Shown: positions 1 through 5,816 of the stretch, one piece after another
Position numbering within the stretch: position 1 is the first letter of the stretch
How the letters are laid out: every line of letters starts with the position of its first letter
DNA from: Treponemataceae bacterium
GTDB lineage: Bacteria > Spirochaetota > Spirochaetia > Treponematales > Treponemataceae
Direction of reading: 5' to 3'
DNA length: 5,816 nucleotides
Assembly (NCBI GenBank): GCA_024402455.1
Contig: JAKSTS010000086.1
Coordinates: 1-5,816, forward strand
Translations under genes and position numbers: made by a program
The notes under the pieces: model-generated
Told to the model about the DNA's origin: nothing
The model's input: only the letters and a program-made list of their open reading frames with translations
Database searches by the model: none

Positions 1-1164
1 GACAAGCACATCACGATAAACATCTGTTACACGGAACATAATCGTTGCATTTTCGTGATCCAAAGAATCAAAATACTGCGGCACAGTGTAGCGCACTCTG
101 TTTGCGCCGCGCACAGGAATGCGCAGCCGTTTCTCGTGTTTTTCGCGCTTTACAAAAGCTGCAGCCTGCTGCCCTGCCCTCATGCTTTCGGCTGTAACAA
201 AATCAACAAGATCGTGCACATGAACCGTGTTGCCGCAGGCAAAAATGCCGTCAATTGAAGTTTCCATAGTTTCGTTTACAACAGGTCCAGAAGTTGCTGC
301 ATCAATTGCAACACCACAGGCAGAAGAAAGTTCATTTTCTGGAATAAGTCCGACAGAAAGCAAAAGTGTATCGCATTCAATAAAAGTTTCTGTTCCGGGC
401 ACTGGTTTTCTGTTTTTGTCAACTTCAGAAACTGTTACGCCTTCAATGCGCTGCTTGCCATGAATTTTCGTGATTGTATGTGAAAATTTGACAGGAATGT
501 TGAAATTTTCGACACATTGAACCATGTTTCTTGCAAGACCAGCAGAAAACGGCATGACTTCGCAGACAAGCTTTACTTCTGCGCCTTCAAGCGTAAGGCG
601 TCTTGCCATAATCAAGCCGATATCGCCTGAACCTAAAATTACAACCTTCCTGCCAGGAAGATAACCTTCGATATTTACAAAACGCTGAGCAGCACCAGCC
701 GTAAAAATTCCGGCAGGTCTTTCACCTGGAATTACAAGTGCGCCACGAGTTCGTTCACGGCAACCCATTGCAAGTACAAGTGCTTTTGCCTTGATAAAAA
801 TCAAGCCGTCTTTAGTGTTTATGGCGGTAACAAGTTTTTCGCCTGTTTCAAGAGTTTCAATTGCAAGAACAGTTGTATCAACTTTATACTCAATTCCAAG
901 TTCGTTAACAGATTCAACAAAACGTGCTGCATATTCTGTTCCGGTTAATTCTTCGCCAAAATGATGAAGACCAAAACCATTATGAATGCACTGAAGAAGA
1001 ATGCCGCCAAGCCTCGTGTCACGTTCCAAAATAAGCAGCTTGTCTACACCGCTTTTTTTTGCTTCCACACCAGCTGCCAGCCCTGCAGGACCACCACCGA
1101 TAATTACAATTTCATAATTCAAGAAAACTGTTTTTTCACCAGAATTTATCATTTTTTCATTCAT
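1..1164 (-). CDS. GlpB-like FAD/NAD(P)-dependent oxidoreductase of the anaerobic glycerol-3-phosphate operon, C-terminus cut by the window edge
   Basis: The minus-strand frame is open from the ATG at 1164 to base 1, giving 388 codons without a stop. The visible protein has two Rossmann folds: GGGPAG at residues 23-28 for FAD and GSGDIG at 178-183 for the pyridine nucleotide. It also has the family blocks GGILLQCIHNGFG (about residues 53-65), MGCRERTRG (133-141, with Cys135) and IPGERPAGIFTAG, and a late FAD-binding block around GIFACGN. These match the pyridine-nucleotide-disulfide oxidoreductase subunit that follows GlpA-like dehydrogenases in Clostridia, Thermotoga and treponemes. It has no thioredoxin-reductase CxxC, so a thioredoxin-reductase role is unlikely. 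Probable role (inferred): electron transfer from the GlpA-like subunit to NAD(P) or another carrier. The start is chosen because GAGG lies 6 bases upstream; it overlaps the previous gene by 8 bases. It leaves an unusual extension of about 16 residues before the FAD strand. Homologues run to about 415-430 residues, so roughly 30-40 are missing off the edge. Confidence 0.85.
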   Translation of the reverse strand, partial: MNEKMINSGEKTVFLNYEIVIIGGGPAGLAAGVEAKKSGVDKLLILERDTRLGGILLQCIHNGFGLHHFGEELTGTEYAARFVESVNELGIEYKVDTTVLAIETLETGEKLVTAINTKDGLIFIKAKALVLAMGCRERTRGALVIPGERPAGIFTAGAAQRFVNIEGYLPGRKVVILGSGDIGLIMARRLTLEGAEVKLVCEVMPFSAGLARNMVQCVENFNIPVKFSHTITKIHGKQRIEGVTVSEVDKNRKPVPGTETFIECDTLLLSVGLIPENELSSACGVAIDAATSGPVVNETMETSIDGIFACGNTVHVHDLVDFVTAESMRAGQQAAAFVKREKHEKRLRIPVRGANRVRYTVPQYFDSLDHENATIMFRVTDVYRDVLV

Positions 1165-2662
1165 GATGAACCTCGTCTATACTGCGTGTTTTGCTGTAAA
1201 GCATGTAAGAGTAACCGCCTTTTTTCGTTACTTCAATCATTGGAATTTTCAATTCTCTGCTTAAAATTTCTGTTACACGCGGAGAACAAAAACCACCCTG
1301 ACATCTGCCCATTCCACTTCTTGTGCGTCTTTTTACGCCGTCAAGATCAGAAGCACCAATTACAGAATGAATAGCCTGAACAATTTCTGCTTCTGTTATC
1401 ATTTCGCAGCGGCAGATTATTCTGCCATAAAGCTGATTTTCTTCAATGAGTTCGGCTTTGTGTAAAGCAGATGCTCTTGCAAAGCTTTCGATGCCTTTTC
1501 TTACGGCAACAAAATCTGAATTTAATTCAAGCTGAAGCCCTGCATTTTTCAAAAGTTCAACAACATACACGCCAATTGCAGGCGCTGCCGTAAGCCCCGG
1601 AGAAGCAATGCCGCCAACTGTTATAAATTTTTTTACAGAGTCATCTTCTTCTATTAAAAAATCATTCAAAGGTTCAAGCTTTTCATTTTTTTTACAGAAA
1701 GCCAAAGCCCGAACCCCTGCAAAAGAATTGATTATGTTTCGTCTTGGCAAATCTGGAATTGTGCGGCAGGCTGTATCAAAAACTGTCTGCTGACCTTCCT
1801 GTGTTGTTGCTGTTTCATCTGGCTTCTGCACGTTGTCTGCGCTTGGCCCGATTAAAATATTGCCGTCAACAGTCGGTGTAACAAGAACGCCTTTGCCCAG
1901 TTTTGAAGGCGGCTGAAAAAGCACATGAGAAGCAATATTTTTGCAGTTGCTGTCCAAAAGACAGTATTCGCCTCTGCGTGGAACTGTTTCAAAAGATTTT
2001 GCGCCAATCATTTTGTTGATTTTATCTGCATAAAGACCTGCTGCATTTACAACAAAACGTGCCTTTATTACGCCTTTTGCTGTTTTTACAGCAAACAGCG
2101 GTTCATTGCTTTCTGCGTCTGGTTTTTCATATTCAATGCTGCGCACCTGACTGTTCAAAAAAAGCTTTACGCCATTCTGCACTGCGCATTCTGCAATGGC
2201 CCATGTTGCCTGATACGGACTTATTATTCCGGCAGTCGGCGCAAAAAGTGCACCGCACGCTTCATTTGCAATATTCGGTTCAAGTTTTTCAAGCTCAAGT
2301 CTGTCAATTATTTTGAGTTCTTTTACGCCGTTTGTTTTTCCTCTCTGCAAAAGTTTTTCAAGATGAGCCATATCTTCATCTGAAAAAGCAACTACAAACG
2401 AACCAATCTGCTTGAAATCAAAATGAAGTTCCTGTGCCAGTTTAGGATACATTTCTGCGCCCTTAACATTAAGCATCGCCATCAGCGTTCCAGGTTCAGG
2501 GTCATAGCCAGCATGAACAATTCCAGAATTTGCTTTTGAAGTACCGCAGGCAACATCGTTTTCTTTTTCGAGCATGCACACATTTAATTTATAGCGGCTC
2601 AATTCGCGTACAATACATGAACCGACAATTCCGGCACCAATAACAGCCACATCATAAATCAT
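1157..2662 (-). CDS. glpA: GlpA-like FAD-dependent glycerol-3-phosphate dehydrogenase with C-terminal BFD-like [2Fe-2S] domain
   Basis: This 501-residue protein probably oxidises sn-glycerol-3-phosphate to dihydroxyacetone phosphate. The DAO-type FAD fold opens with GAGIVG at residues 9-14, an acidic strand end at E32-K33, and the GTSKANSGIVHAGY block at 40-53. Later DAO-fold blocks are VVNAAGLYAD, a GNILIGPSAD segment and VGGIASPGLTAAPA. The C-terminal part carries C417-x-C419 and C454-x4-C459, the cysteine layout of a BFD-like [2Fe-2S] domain, as in E. coli GlpA. The protein is shorter than E. coli GlpA (about 540 residues) and nearer the Thermotoga/Clostridium version. Its ATG shares ATGA with the glpK stop, and AGAGG lies 7 bases upstream inside the glpK end, implying translational coupling. 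The DAO fold alone would also fit an L-2-hydroxyglutarate oxidase-like enzyme; the adjacent glycerol kinase and the BFD domain favour glycerol-3-phosphate. No membrane segment is seen, so membrane contact would need a partner. Confidence 0.88.
   Translation of the reverse strand: MIYDVAVIGAGIVGSCIVRELSRYKLNVCMLEKENDVACGTSKANSGIVHAGYDPEPGTLMAMLNVKGAEMYPKLAQELHFDFKQIGSFVVAFSDEDMAHLEKLLQRGKTNGVKELKIIDRLELEKLEPNIANEACGALFAPTAGIISPYQATWAIAECAVQNGVKLFLNSQVRSIEYEKPDAESNEPLFAVKTAKGVIKARFVVNAAGLYADKINKMIGAKSFETVPRRGEYCLLDSNCKNIASHVLFQPPSKLGKGVLVTPTVDGNILIGPSADNVQKPDETATTQEGQQTVFDTACRTIPDLPRRNIINSFAGVRALAFCKKNEKLEPLNDFLIEEDDSVKKFITVGGIASPGLTAAPAIGVYVVELLKNAGLQLELNSDFVAVRKGIESFARASALHKAELIEENQLYGRIICRCEMITEAEIVQAIHSVIGASDLDGVKRRTRSGMGRCQGGFCSPRVTEILSRELKIPMIEVTKKGGYSYMLYSKTRSIDEVHHE
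1171..1174 (-). promoter_or_regulatory. Shine-Dalgarno deciding the start of the GlpB-like gene
   Basis: GAGG on the minus strand lies 6 bases before the ATG at 1164, within the end of the GlpA-like gene. The next in-frame ATG (1152) would be 18 bases away, and the ATG at 1160, which shares ATGA with the preceding stop, is out of frame and meets a stop after three codons. The 1164 start is therefore preferred. Confidence 0.7.
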
Positions 2663-4188
2663 TGCTTAACCTCTTGTTCCCATTTAAGAGAACGCGAAAC
2701 AGCTTTCTGCCAGCCAGCATAAATGCTTTCGCGTTTTTCAGCAGACATTGAAGGCTTAAAAGTTTTTTGTGCTTTCCAGCATGATTTTAATTCATCTGTA
2801 TCTTTCCAGAACCCAACAGCAAGACCAGCCAGAAAAGCAGCCCCAAGCGCAGTAGTTTCAACATTCTGCGGTCTTATTACATCAGCATTCAGTAAATCAG
2901 ACTGAAACTGCATCATTACATCGCTTACACATGCACCGCCGTCAACTTTTAAAGATTCAAGAGGTTTTCCGGAATCTTTTATCATGCAGTCGATTACATC
3001 CTTTACTTGAAAAGCAATTCCTTCAAGAGCAGCCCGGCATATATGCGCTTTTTTTACACCACGGGTCAAACCGATTATTGTACCACGCGCATACATGTCC
3101 CAGTAAGGCGAAGCAAGACCAGTAAAAGCAGGCACAAGATATGCGCCATTTGCATCCGGCACAGATTCTGCAAGCAAATCACATTCGTGTGCTGTTGAAA
3201 TAAGTTCAAGCTCATCCCTTAGCCATTTTATAGTAGCACCGCCCATAAAGACGCTGCCTTCAAGTGCATAAAAAACTTTGCCATTAAGACCAAGCGCAAT
3301 TGTCGTAAGAAGATTGTGCTTTGAAAGCACAGGTTTTTCGCCTGTATGCAAAAGCAGAAAGCAGCCCGTTCCATAAGTATTTTTGGCAGTCCCAGCTTCA
3401 AAACAGCCCTGTCCAAAAAGTGCTGCCTGCTGGTCACCTACAGCAGAAGCAATTGGAATTTCAAAACCGCATACATCTTTTGAAGTTGAACAGTAAACAC
3501 AGCTTGAATCTTTTACTTCAGGAAGAATGCAGCGCGGAATGTTCAAAAGTTTTAAAATCTCTTCATCCCACTGAAGTGTGTGAATGTTAAAAAGCATTGT
3601 TCTGCTTGCATTTGTTACATCAGTTACATGAGCCTTCCCGCCGGAAAGTTTCCAAATAAGCCATGTATCAATTGTACCTGCAAGGATTTCGCCCTTTTCT
3701 GCTCTTTTGCGCAAACCTTCAACATTTTCTAAAAGCCATGCAATTTTGGTTGCAGAAAAATATGCATCAATTATCAGACCTGTTTTGCTGCTAAAAAAAT
3801 CAGTTTTATTTTCTGCAATAAGTCTGTCACAGATTGCGCTTGTCCTGCGGCACTGCCACACAATTGCATGATGCACAGGTTTCCCGCTTGATTTTTCCCA
3901 AAGCACCACACTTTCGCGCTGGTTTGTTATGCCGATGGCAGCAACACGGTCAGCAAGTTCTTTGCATGAACATTTTTCATTCTTGCCTGCAAGTCCAACA
4001 ATTTCTTTTAATACACCAAGCTGACTTTGAAAAAGCTCTTCTGCATCGTGTTCAACCCAGCCCGGTTTTGGAAAATACTGAGTAAATTCGCGGTTACGTG
4101 ATATAAGCGGCTGTGCATTTTTATTATAAATAATTGCCCTTGAAGAAGTTGTTCCCTGATCAAGCGCAATGATAAAGTCTTTATTCAT
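2659..4188 (-). CDS. glpK: Glycerol kinase (FGGY family)
   Basis: This 509-residue cytoplasmic enzyme phosphorylates glycerol with ATP to sn-glycerol-3-phosphate, committing it to the operon's dehydrogenase. Visible features are the N-terminal phosphate-binding loop DQGTTSSR (residues 10-17), the substrate-binding ITNQRES segment with R91-E92, GDQQAALFGQ with the presumed catalytic base D252, the nucleotide-domain blocks NTYGTGC and GGATIKWLRDEL, the second FGGY signature (373-394) and VDGGACVSD. Length and domain order are normal for GlpK, and no key catalytic residue appears lost. The start is set by GGAGG 4 bases upstream. It is the first gene of the operon, behind its own promoter and following the M16 gene's terminator. 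The loop holding the HPr-phosphorylated histidine in Firmicutes (here about 231-246) has no histidine. The position matching the E. coli IIA-Glc zinc contact Glu478 appears to be K485. Direct PTS control therefore looks unlikely (inferred from hand alignment). Confidence 0.97.
   Translation of the reverse strand: MNKDFIIALDQGTTSSRAIIYNKNAQPLISRNREFTQYFPKPGWVEHDAEELFQSQLGVLKEIVGLAGKNEKCSCKELADRVAAIGITNQRESVVLWEKSSGKPVHHAIVWQCRRTSAICDRLIAENKTDFFSSKTGLIIDAYFSATKIAWLLENVEGLRKRAEKGEILAGTIDTWLIWKLSGGKAHVTDVTNASRTMLFNIHTLQWDEEILKLLNIPRCILPEVKDSSCVYCSTSKDVCGFEIPIASAVGDQQAALFGQGCFEAGTAKNTYGTGCFLLLHTGEKPVLSKHNLLTTIALGLNGKVFYALEGSVFMGGATIKWLRDELELISTAHECDLLAESVPDANGAYLVPAFTGLASPYWDMYARGTIIGLTRGVKKAHICRAALEGIAFQVKDVIDCMIKDSGKPLESLKVDGGACVSDVMMQFQSDLLNADVIRPQNVETTALGAAFLAGLAVGFWKDTDELKSCWKAQKTFKPSMSAEKRESIYAGWQKAVSRSLKWEQEVKQ
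2670..2674 (-). promoter_or_regulatory. Shine-Dalgarno of the GlpA-like gene inside the end of glpK
   Basis: AGAGG on the minus strand lies 7 bases before the ATG at 2662 and within the last glpK codons. Together with the 4-base ATGA stop/start overlap it supports this start and translational coupling. Confidence 0.75.
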
Positions 4189-4192
4189 TTTT

Positions 4193-4197
4193 CCTCC
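4193..4197 (-). promoter_or_regulatory. Strong Shine-Dalgarno of glpK
   Basis: GGAGG on the minus strand stands 4 bases before the ATG at 4188, inside TCTGGAGGAAAA. It fixes the glpK start and suggests efficient initiation at the head of the operon. Confidence 0.85.
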
Positions 4198-4200
4198 AGA

Positions 4201-4217
4201 ATTGCAAACTCTGCAAT
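4201..4217 (-). repeat. Short perfect stem next to the glpK ribosome binding site
   Basis: ATTGCA (4201-4206) and TGCAAT (4212-4217) are perfect inverted copies around a 5-base loop, lying 3 bases upstream of the GGAGG. A 6-pair A/U-rich stem is weak, so it may only help keep the binding site exposed, or be chance. Confidence 0.35.
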
Positions 4218-4233
4218 ATGCCGATGCTTCTGC

Positions 4234-4269
4234 TTTAGAACAGTCCTAAAAATTACATTTTTTAGAACT
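4234..4269 (-). promoter_or_regulatory. Three TTTAGAAC-type half-sites at the predicted glpK transcription start (possible operator and/or leader hairpin)
   Basis: TTTAGAAC occurs exactly at 4234-4241 and again at 4261-4268, with an inverted, one-mismatch copy (GTCCTAAA) between them at 4243-4250. The right-hand pair forms an 8-1-8 palindrome, TTTAGAACAGTCCTAAA (4234-4250), typical of a dimeric repressor site. The inverted copy also pairs with the other half-site as an 11-base stem (4242-4252 with 4259-4269) around a 6-base loop, with one G-U wobble in minus-strand RNA. Lying immediately downstream of the -10 box, the array would suit repression by a DNA-binding protein; the regulator is not identifiable. 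It is not a terminator because no T tract follows. Confidence 0.55.
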
Positions 4270-4276
4270 TTCTTTT

Positions 4277-4305
4277 AGTATAACATGCTTTTAAATGGTT
4301 GAAAA
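4277..4305 (-). promoter_or_regulatory. Predicted sigma-70-type promoter of the glpK operon
   Basis: On the minus strand the -35 candidate TTTTCA (4305-4300) is separated by 17 bases from the -10 candidate TATACT (4282-4277). The -10 matches the TATAAT consensus at five of six positions; the -35 matches TTGACA at four of six. The predicted transcription start is near 4270, leaving a leader of about 82 bases before glpK. The promoter sits just after the M16 terminator, as expected for an independent operon promoter. Confidence 0.65.
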
Positions 4306-4315
4306 AATAAAAGAC

Positions 4316-4347
4316 AAAAAAAGCTGCGGTAAATCGCCACAGCTTTT
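4316..4347 (-). terminator. Rho-independent terminator downstream of the M16 gene
   Basis: Read on the minus strand, AAAAGCTGTGG (4347-4337) and CCGCAGCTTTT (4329-4319) form an 11-pair stem around a 7-base loop (4330-4336). The 3' end runs into seven T residues (4322-4316), followed by further T-rich sequence. The single non-Watson-Crick pair is a G-U wobble on the minus strand but a C-A mismatch on the plus strand, which fixes the direction. It lies 65 bases after the M16 stop codon and upstream of the glpK promoter, separating the two transcription units. Confidence 0.9.
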
Positions 4348-4363
4348 AACTTCAACAGTTTTA

Positions 4364-4395
4364 TGCTGTACAAATTCAATTTTTTATGCACAGCA
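4364..4395 (-). repeat. Second inverted repeat between the M16 stop and the terminator
   Basis: TGCTGTACA (4364-4372) and TGCACAGCA (4387-4395) are inverted copies with one difference, separated by 14 bases. In minus-strand RNA the odd pair is a G-U wobble, giving a 9-pair stem. There is only a short A/T-rich stretch after it and no proper T tract, so it is not a good terminator by itself. It may act as a 3'-end stabilising hairpin just ahead of the true terminator, or it may be chance. Confidence 0.45.
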
Positions 4396-4411
4396 AAAAA
4401 TATATTCAGTT

Positions 4412-5809
4412 TTATTCTTCAAATGATATTGTTGATTCAAGTTCTGGACCGACAACAGCAAACCAGCGTTTTGAACCATTTACCCAGTATTTATCAAAAA
4501 CCCTTAAAACATCATCTGCCGAAACCGCATTTATTCTTTGCATCAAAGTATCGTAAGCAGTAATATCATCAAAAACAACAAGACCTGAAACATATAAGCT
4601 TAAACGGCCGGTTGTAGTTGTGTTAGAAGAATAAATTGAATTAATGAACTGATTTTTTACACCTGGCAGACAGTCCTCAATAGAAGAGAATTCAAACGAA
4701 CCATCACTATTTAATTTTTCTACATATTTGCCTTTTGCCATGATGTTTCTGGCTTCTTTCATATATTTTGCAAAATCTTTCAAGTTAGAAGCCATGTACA
4801 AATATTCATTGCCAAGGTTTGCTTTTGAACCATTCATAGAAGAACCAGGTGTATAACATGCACCATATTTTGTTCTAACAACATTGTACACTGTTGTTGA
4901 ATAAATTGAAGAAGCAAGCGCTGCAGGAATATAGTCTTCACTGACAGTAGACGGTGCAGCAAAACTGTTCATAATATAGCCTGAACCACTTGCAGAAGGA
5001 TGTGTAAGAACAACAGGGTCACCGGAAATTTTGACATCTGGAATTTCAACTTCTTTAAGCTCTGTTTTTAATGCTTTGATTGAACCCAAAGAAGAGTTTA
5101 ATTTTTTTACAAGATCTTCTGGCTTCATGCTTACAACAGCAACAATGCAGATTCTTCTTGAATCAAGAATTGTCTTATGCCATTTTTTCATGTTATCAAT
5201 TGTAATATTTTCAATTGATTCAGCATTCGGCGAAATTTCTGCTTCGTATGGATGACCTTTGTAAGCCTCTTTTTCAACTGTATAATCCAAAAGCCCCCAC
5301 GGATTATTTAATGCAGACTGAATGGACTGATTGAATTCGGTCATCATAGTTTCATAAACTGGCTTTGTAAAAGCTGGATTCAAGAAACTGTCTGTCAAAA
5401 CAGGAAGCATTTCGTCCATATAGTAATTAAGGCATGACACAGAAAGAATAGATGCTCCACTTCCACAAGACTGATAGACAGAAGCGCTCTTTTCGTATGA
5501 AATCTGCTGTCTTTTTTCAAAACTGTACTTTGAAGAGCCTTTTGTCATCATTGTAAACAAAGCCTTTTCAAGACCAGACTGTTCAGGCTTTAATGTTGTA
5601 CGGCCGCCTTTTACAACAATAGAAATGGCATCAACTGCATTTTCTGTATTTTCAACATAATAAACAGGAATTCCATTTTTCAGTGAATATTTGTAAATAT
5701 CTTTGTTATTGCCTTTTATTACTTCAGGCAAAGAATTATCTGCTGCAAAAACATTTACAGCAAAAAAGATACAGCAAAAAGCCGCCAGAATTTTTTTCAT
5801 TGTTTTCAT
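4412..5809 (-). CDS. Exported M16-family peptidase homologue with degenerate zinc site, probable non-catalytic subunit
   Basis: This 465-residue protein has a clear N-terminal export signal: Lys residues at 2, 5 and 6, a hydrophobic core at 7-18, and a signal-peptidase-I-like site after VFA (residue 22). A lipoprotein reading at C12 or C13 is weaker because Phe or Cys precedes the cysteine. The mature part has M16 layout: an N-terminal half with LKNGIPVYYVEN and VVKGGRTTLKPEQSGLE, then YKGHPY near 183-188, and a C-terminal half with R312-x6-Y319 (RTKYGACY). Where active enzymes have HxxEH, this protein reads KALFT (82-86), so all three signature residues are replaced. A Glu at 179 or 181 may sit at the third ligand position. 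Bacterial two-subunit M16B proteases pair an HxxEH subunit with an R/Y-bearing inactive one; this looks like the latter, acting in the periplasm or at the cell surface. An in-frame ATG at 5800 is an alternative start, and too little upstream sequence is visible to decide. Confidence 0.85.
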   Translation of the reverse strand: MKTMKKILAAFCCIFFAVNVFAADNSLPEVIKGNNKDIYKYSLKNGIPVYYVENTENAVDAISIVVKGGRTTLKPEQSGLEKALFTMMTKGSSKYSFEKRQQISYEKSASVYQSCGSGASILSVSCLNYYMDEMLPVLTDSFLNPAFTKPVYETMMTEFNQSIQSALNNPWGLLDYTVEKEAYKGHPYEAEISPNAESIENITIDNMKKWHKTILDSRRICIVAVVSMKPEDLVKKLNSSLGSIKALKTELKEVEIPDVKISGDPVVLTHPSASGSGYIMNSFAAPSTVSEDYIPAALASSIYSTTVYNVVRTKYGACYTPGSSMNGSKANLGNEYLYMASNLKDFAKYMKEARNIMAKGKYVEKLNSDGSFEFSSIEDCLPGVKNQFINSIYSSNTTTTGRLSLYVSGLVVFDDITAYDTLMQRINAVSADDVLRVFDKYWVNGSKRWFAVVGPELESTISFEE

Positions 5810-5816
5810 GTTATTT

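Noticed and set aside
750..768. Thioredoxin reductase identity for the GlpB-like protein
   Set aside because: Only a single cysteine (Cys135) is present here, no CxxC redox pair is seen, and the operon context points to glycerol-3-phosphate oxidation.
961..1374. Plus-strand open frame of 137 codons
   Set aside because: Antisense to the junction of the GlpA-like and GlpB-like genes; low-complexity composition with no recognisable domain.
1925..2383. Plus-strand open frame of 152 codons
   Set aside because: It lies fully antisense to the well-supported GlpA-like gene, its protein is rich in Cys and Phe in the manner of a shadow frame, and it matches no family I know.
3228..3437. Minus-strand open frame of 69 codons inside glpK
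   Set aside because: An alternative frame within the conserved glpK sequence, without its own ribosome binding site or family similarity.
4242..4269. Glp leader terminator/antiterminator (GlpP-type) or riboswitch
   Set aside because: The stem is A/U-rich and not followed by a T tract, and no aptamer-like conserved core is visible, so attenuation is not supported.
4363..4563. Plus-strand open frame of 66 codons across the M16 3' end
   Set aside because: It starts within the inverted repeat, lacks a Shine-Dalgarno and mostly mirrors the M16 coding region.
5770..5809. Lipoprotein signal on the M16 protein
   Set aside because: C12 and C13 lie in the hydrophobic core without a proper lipobox (Phe or Cys at -1), whereas a good signal peptidase I site follows at residue 22. 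Spirochaete lipoboxes are relaxed, so this is not fully excluded.

Overview
All four protein-coding genes in this window lie on the minus strand, so they are described here from high to low coordinates. The sequence is AT-rich and its codons favour A/T in third positions. Gene order, protein style and the compact anaerobic glycerol operon resemble host-associated anaerobes, most likely a Treponema-like spirochaete, although Clostridia and Thermotogae carry a similar gene set. This assignment is inferred from recognition; there is no rRNA or other phylogenetic marker in the window.

Right part (about 4412-5809): one exported M16-family (pitrilysin/MPP-like) protein whose HxxEH zinc motif is lost but whose C-terminal R-x6-Y pair is kept. 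That pattern fits the non-catalytic half of a two-subunit M16 protease. The gene runs to within 7 bases of the window edge and is followed by a convincing Rho-independent terminator (4316-4347).

Intergenic stretch (4189-4411): after the terminator come a sigma-70-like promoter, a set of three TTTAGAAC-type half-sites at the predicted transcription start, a small stem just upstream of the ribosome binding site, and a strong Shine-Dalgarno sequence. These are apparently the control elements of the operon below.

Left part (1-4188): an operon of glycerol kinase (glpK), a GlpA-like FAD-dependent glycerol-3-phosphate dehydrogenase with a C-terminal iron-sulfur (BFD-like) domain, and a GlpB-like pyridine-nucleotide-disulfide-type FAD oxidoreductase that runs off the left edge. 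The genes overlap by 4 and 8 bases, and each has its Shine-Dalgarno inside the end of the previous gene, so translation is probably coupled. Together they would phosphorylate glycerol to glycerol-3-phosphate, oxidise it to dihydroxyacetone phosphate for glycolysis, and pass the electrons through the iron-sulfur and second flavin subunits to a carrier not visible here. No glycerol facilitator (glpF) and no GlpC-type membrane anchor are present in the window.

There are no tRNA, rRNA, CRISPR or mobile-element signals. The region reads as ordinary metabolic chromosome. The least explained parts are the half-site array at the glpK promoter and the degenerate M16 protein.
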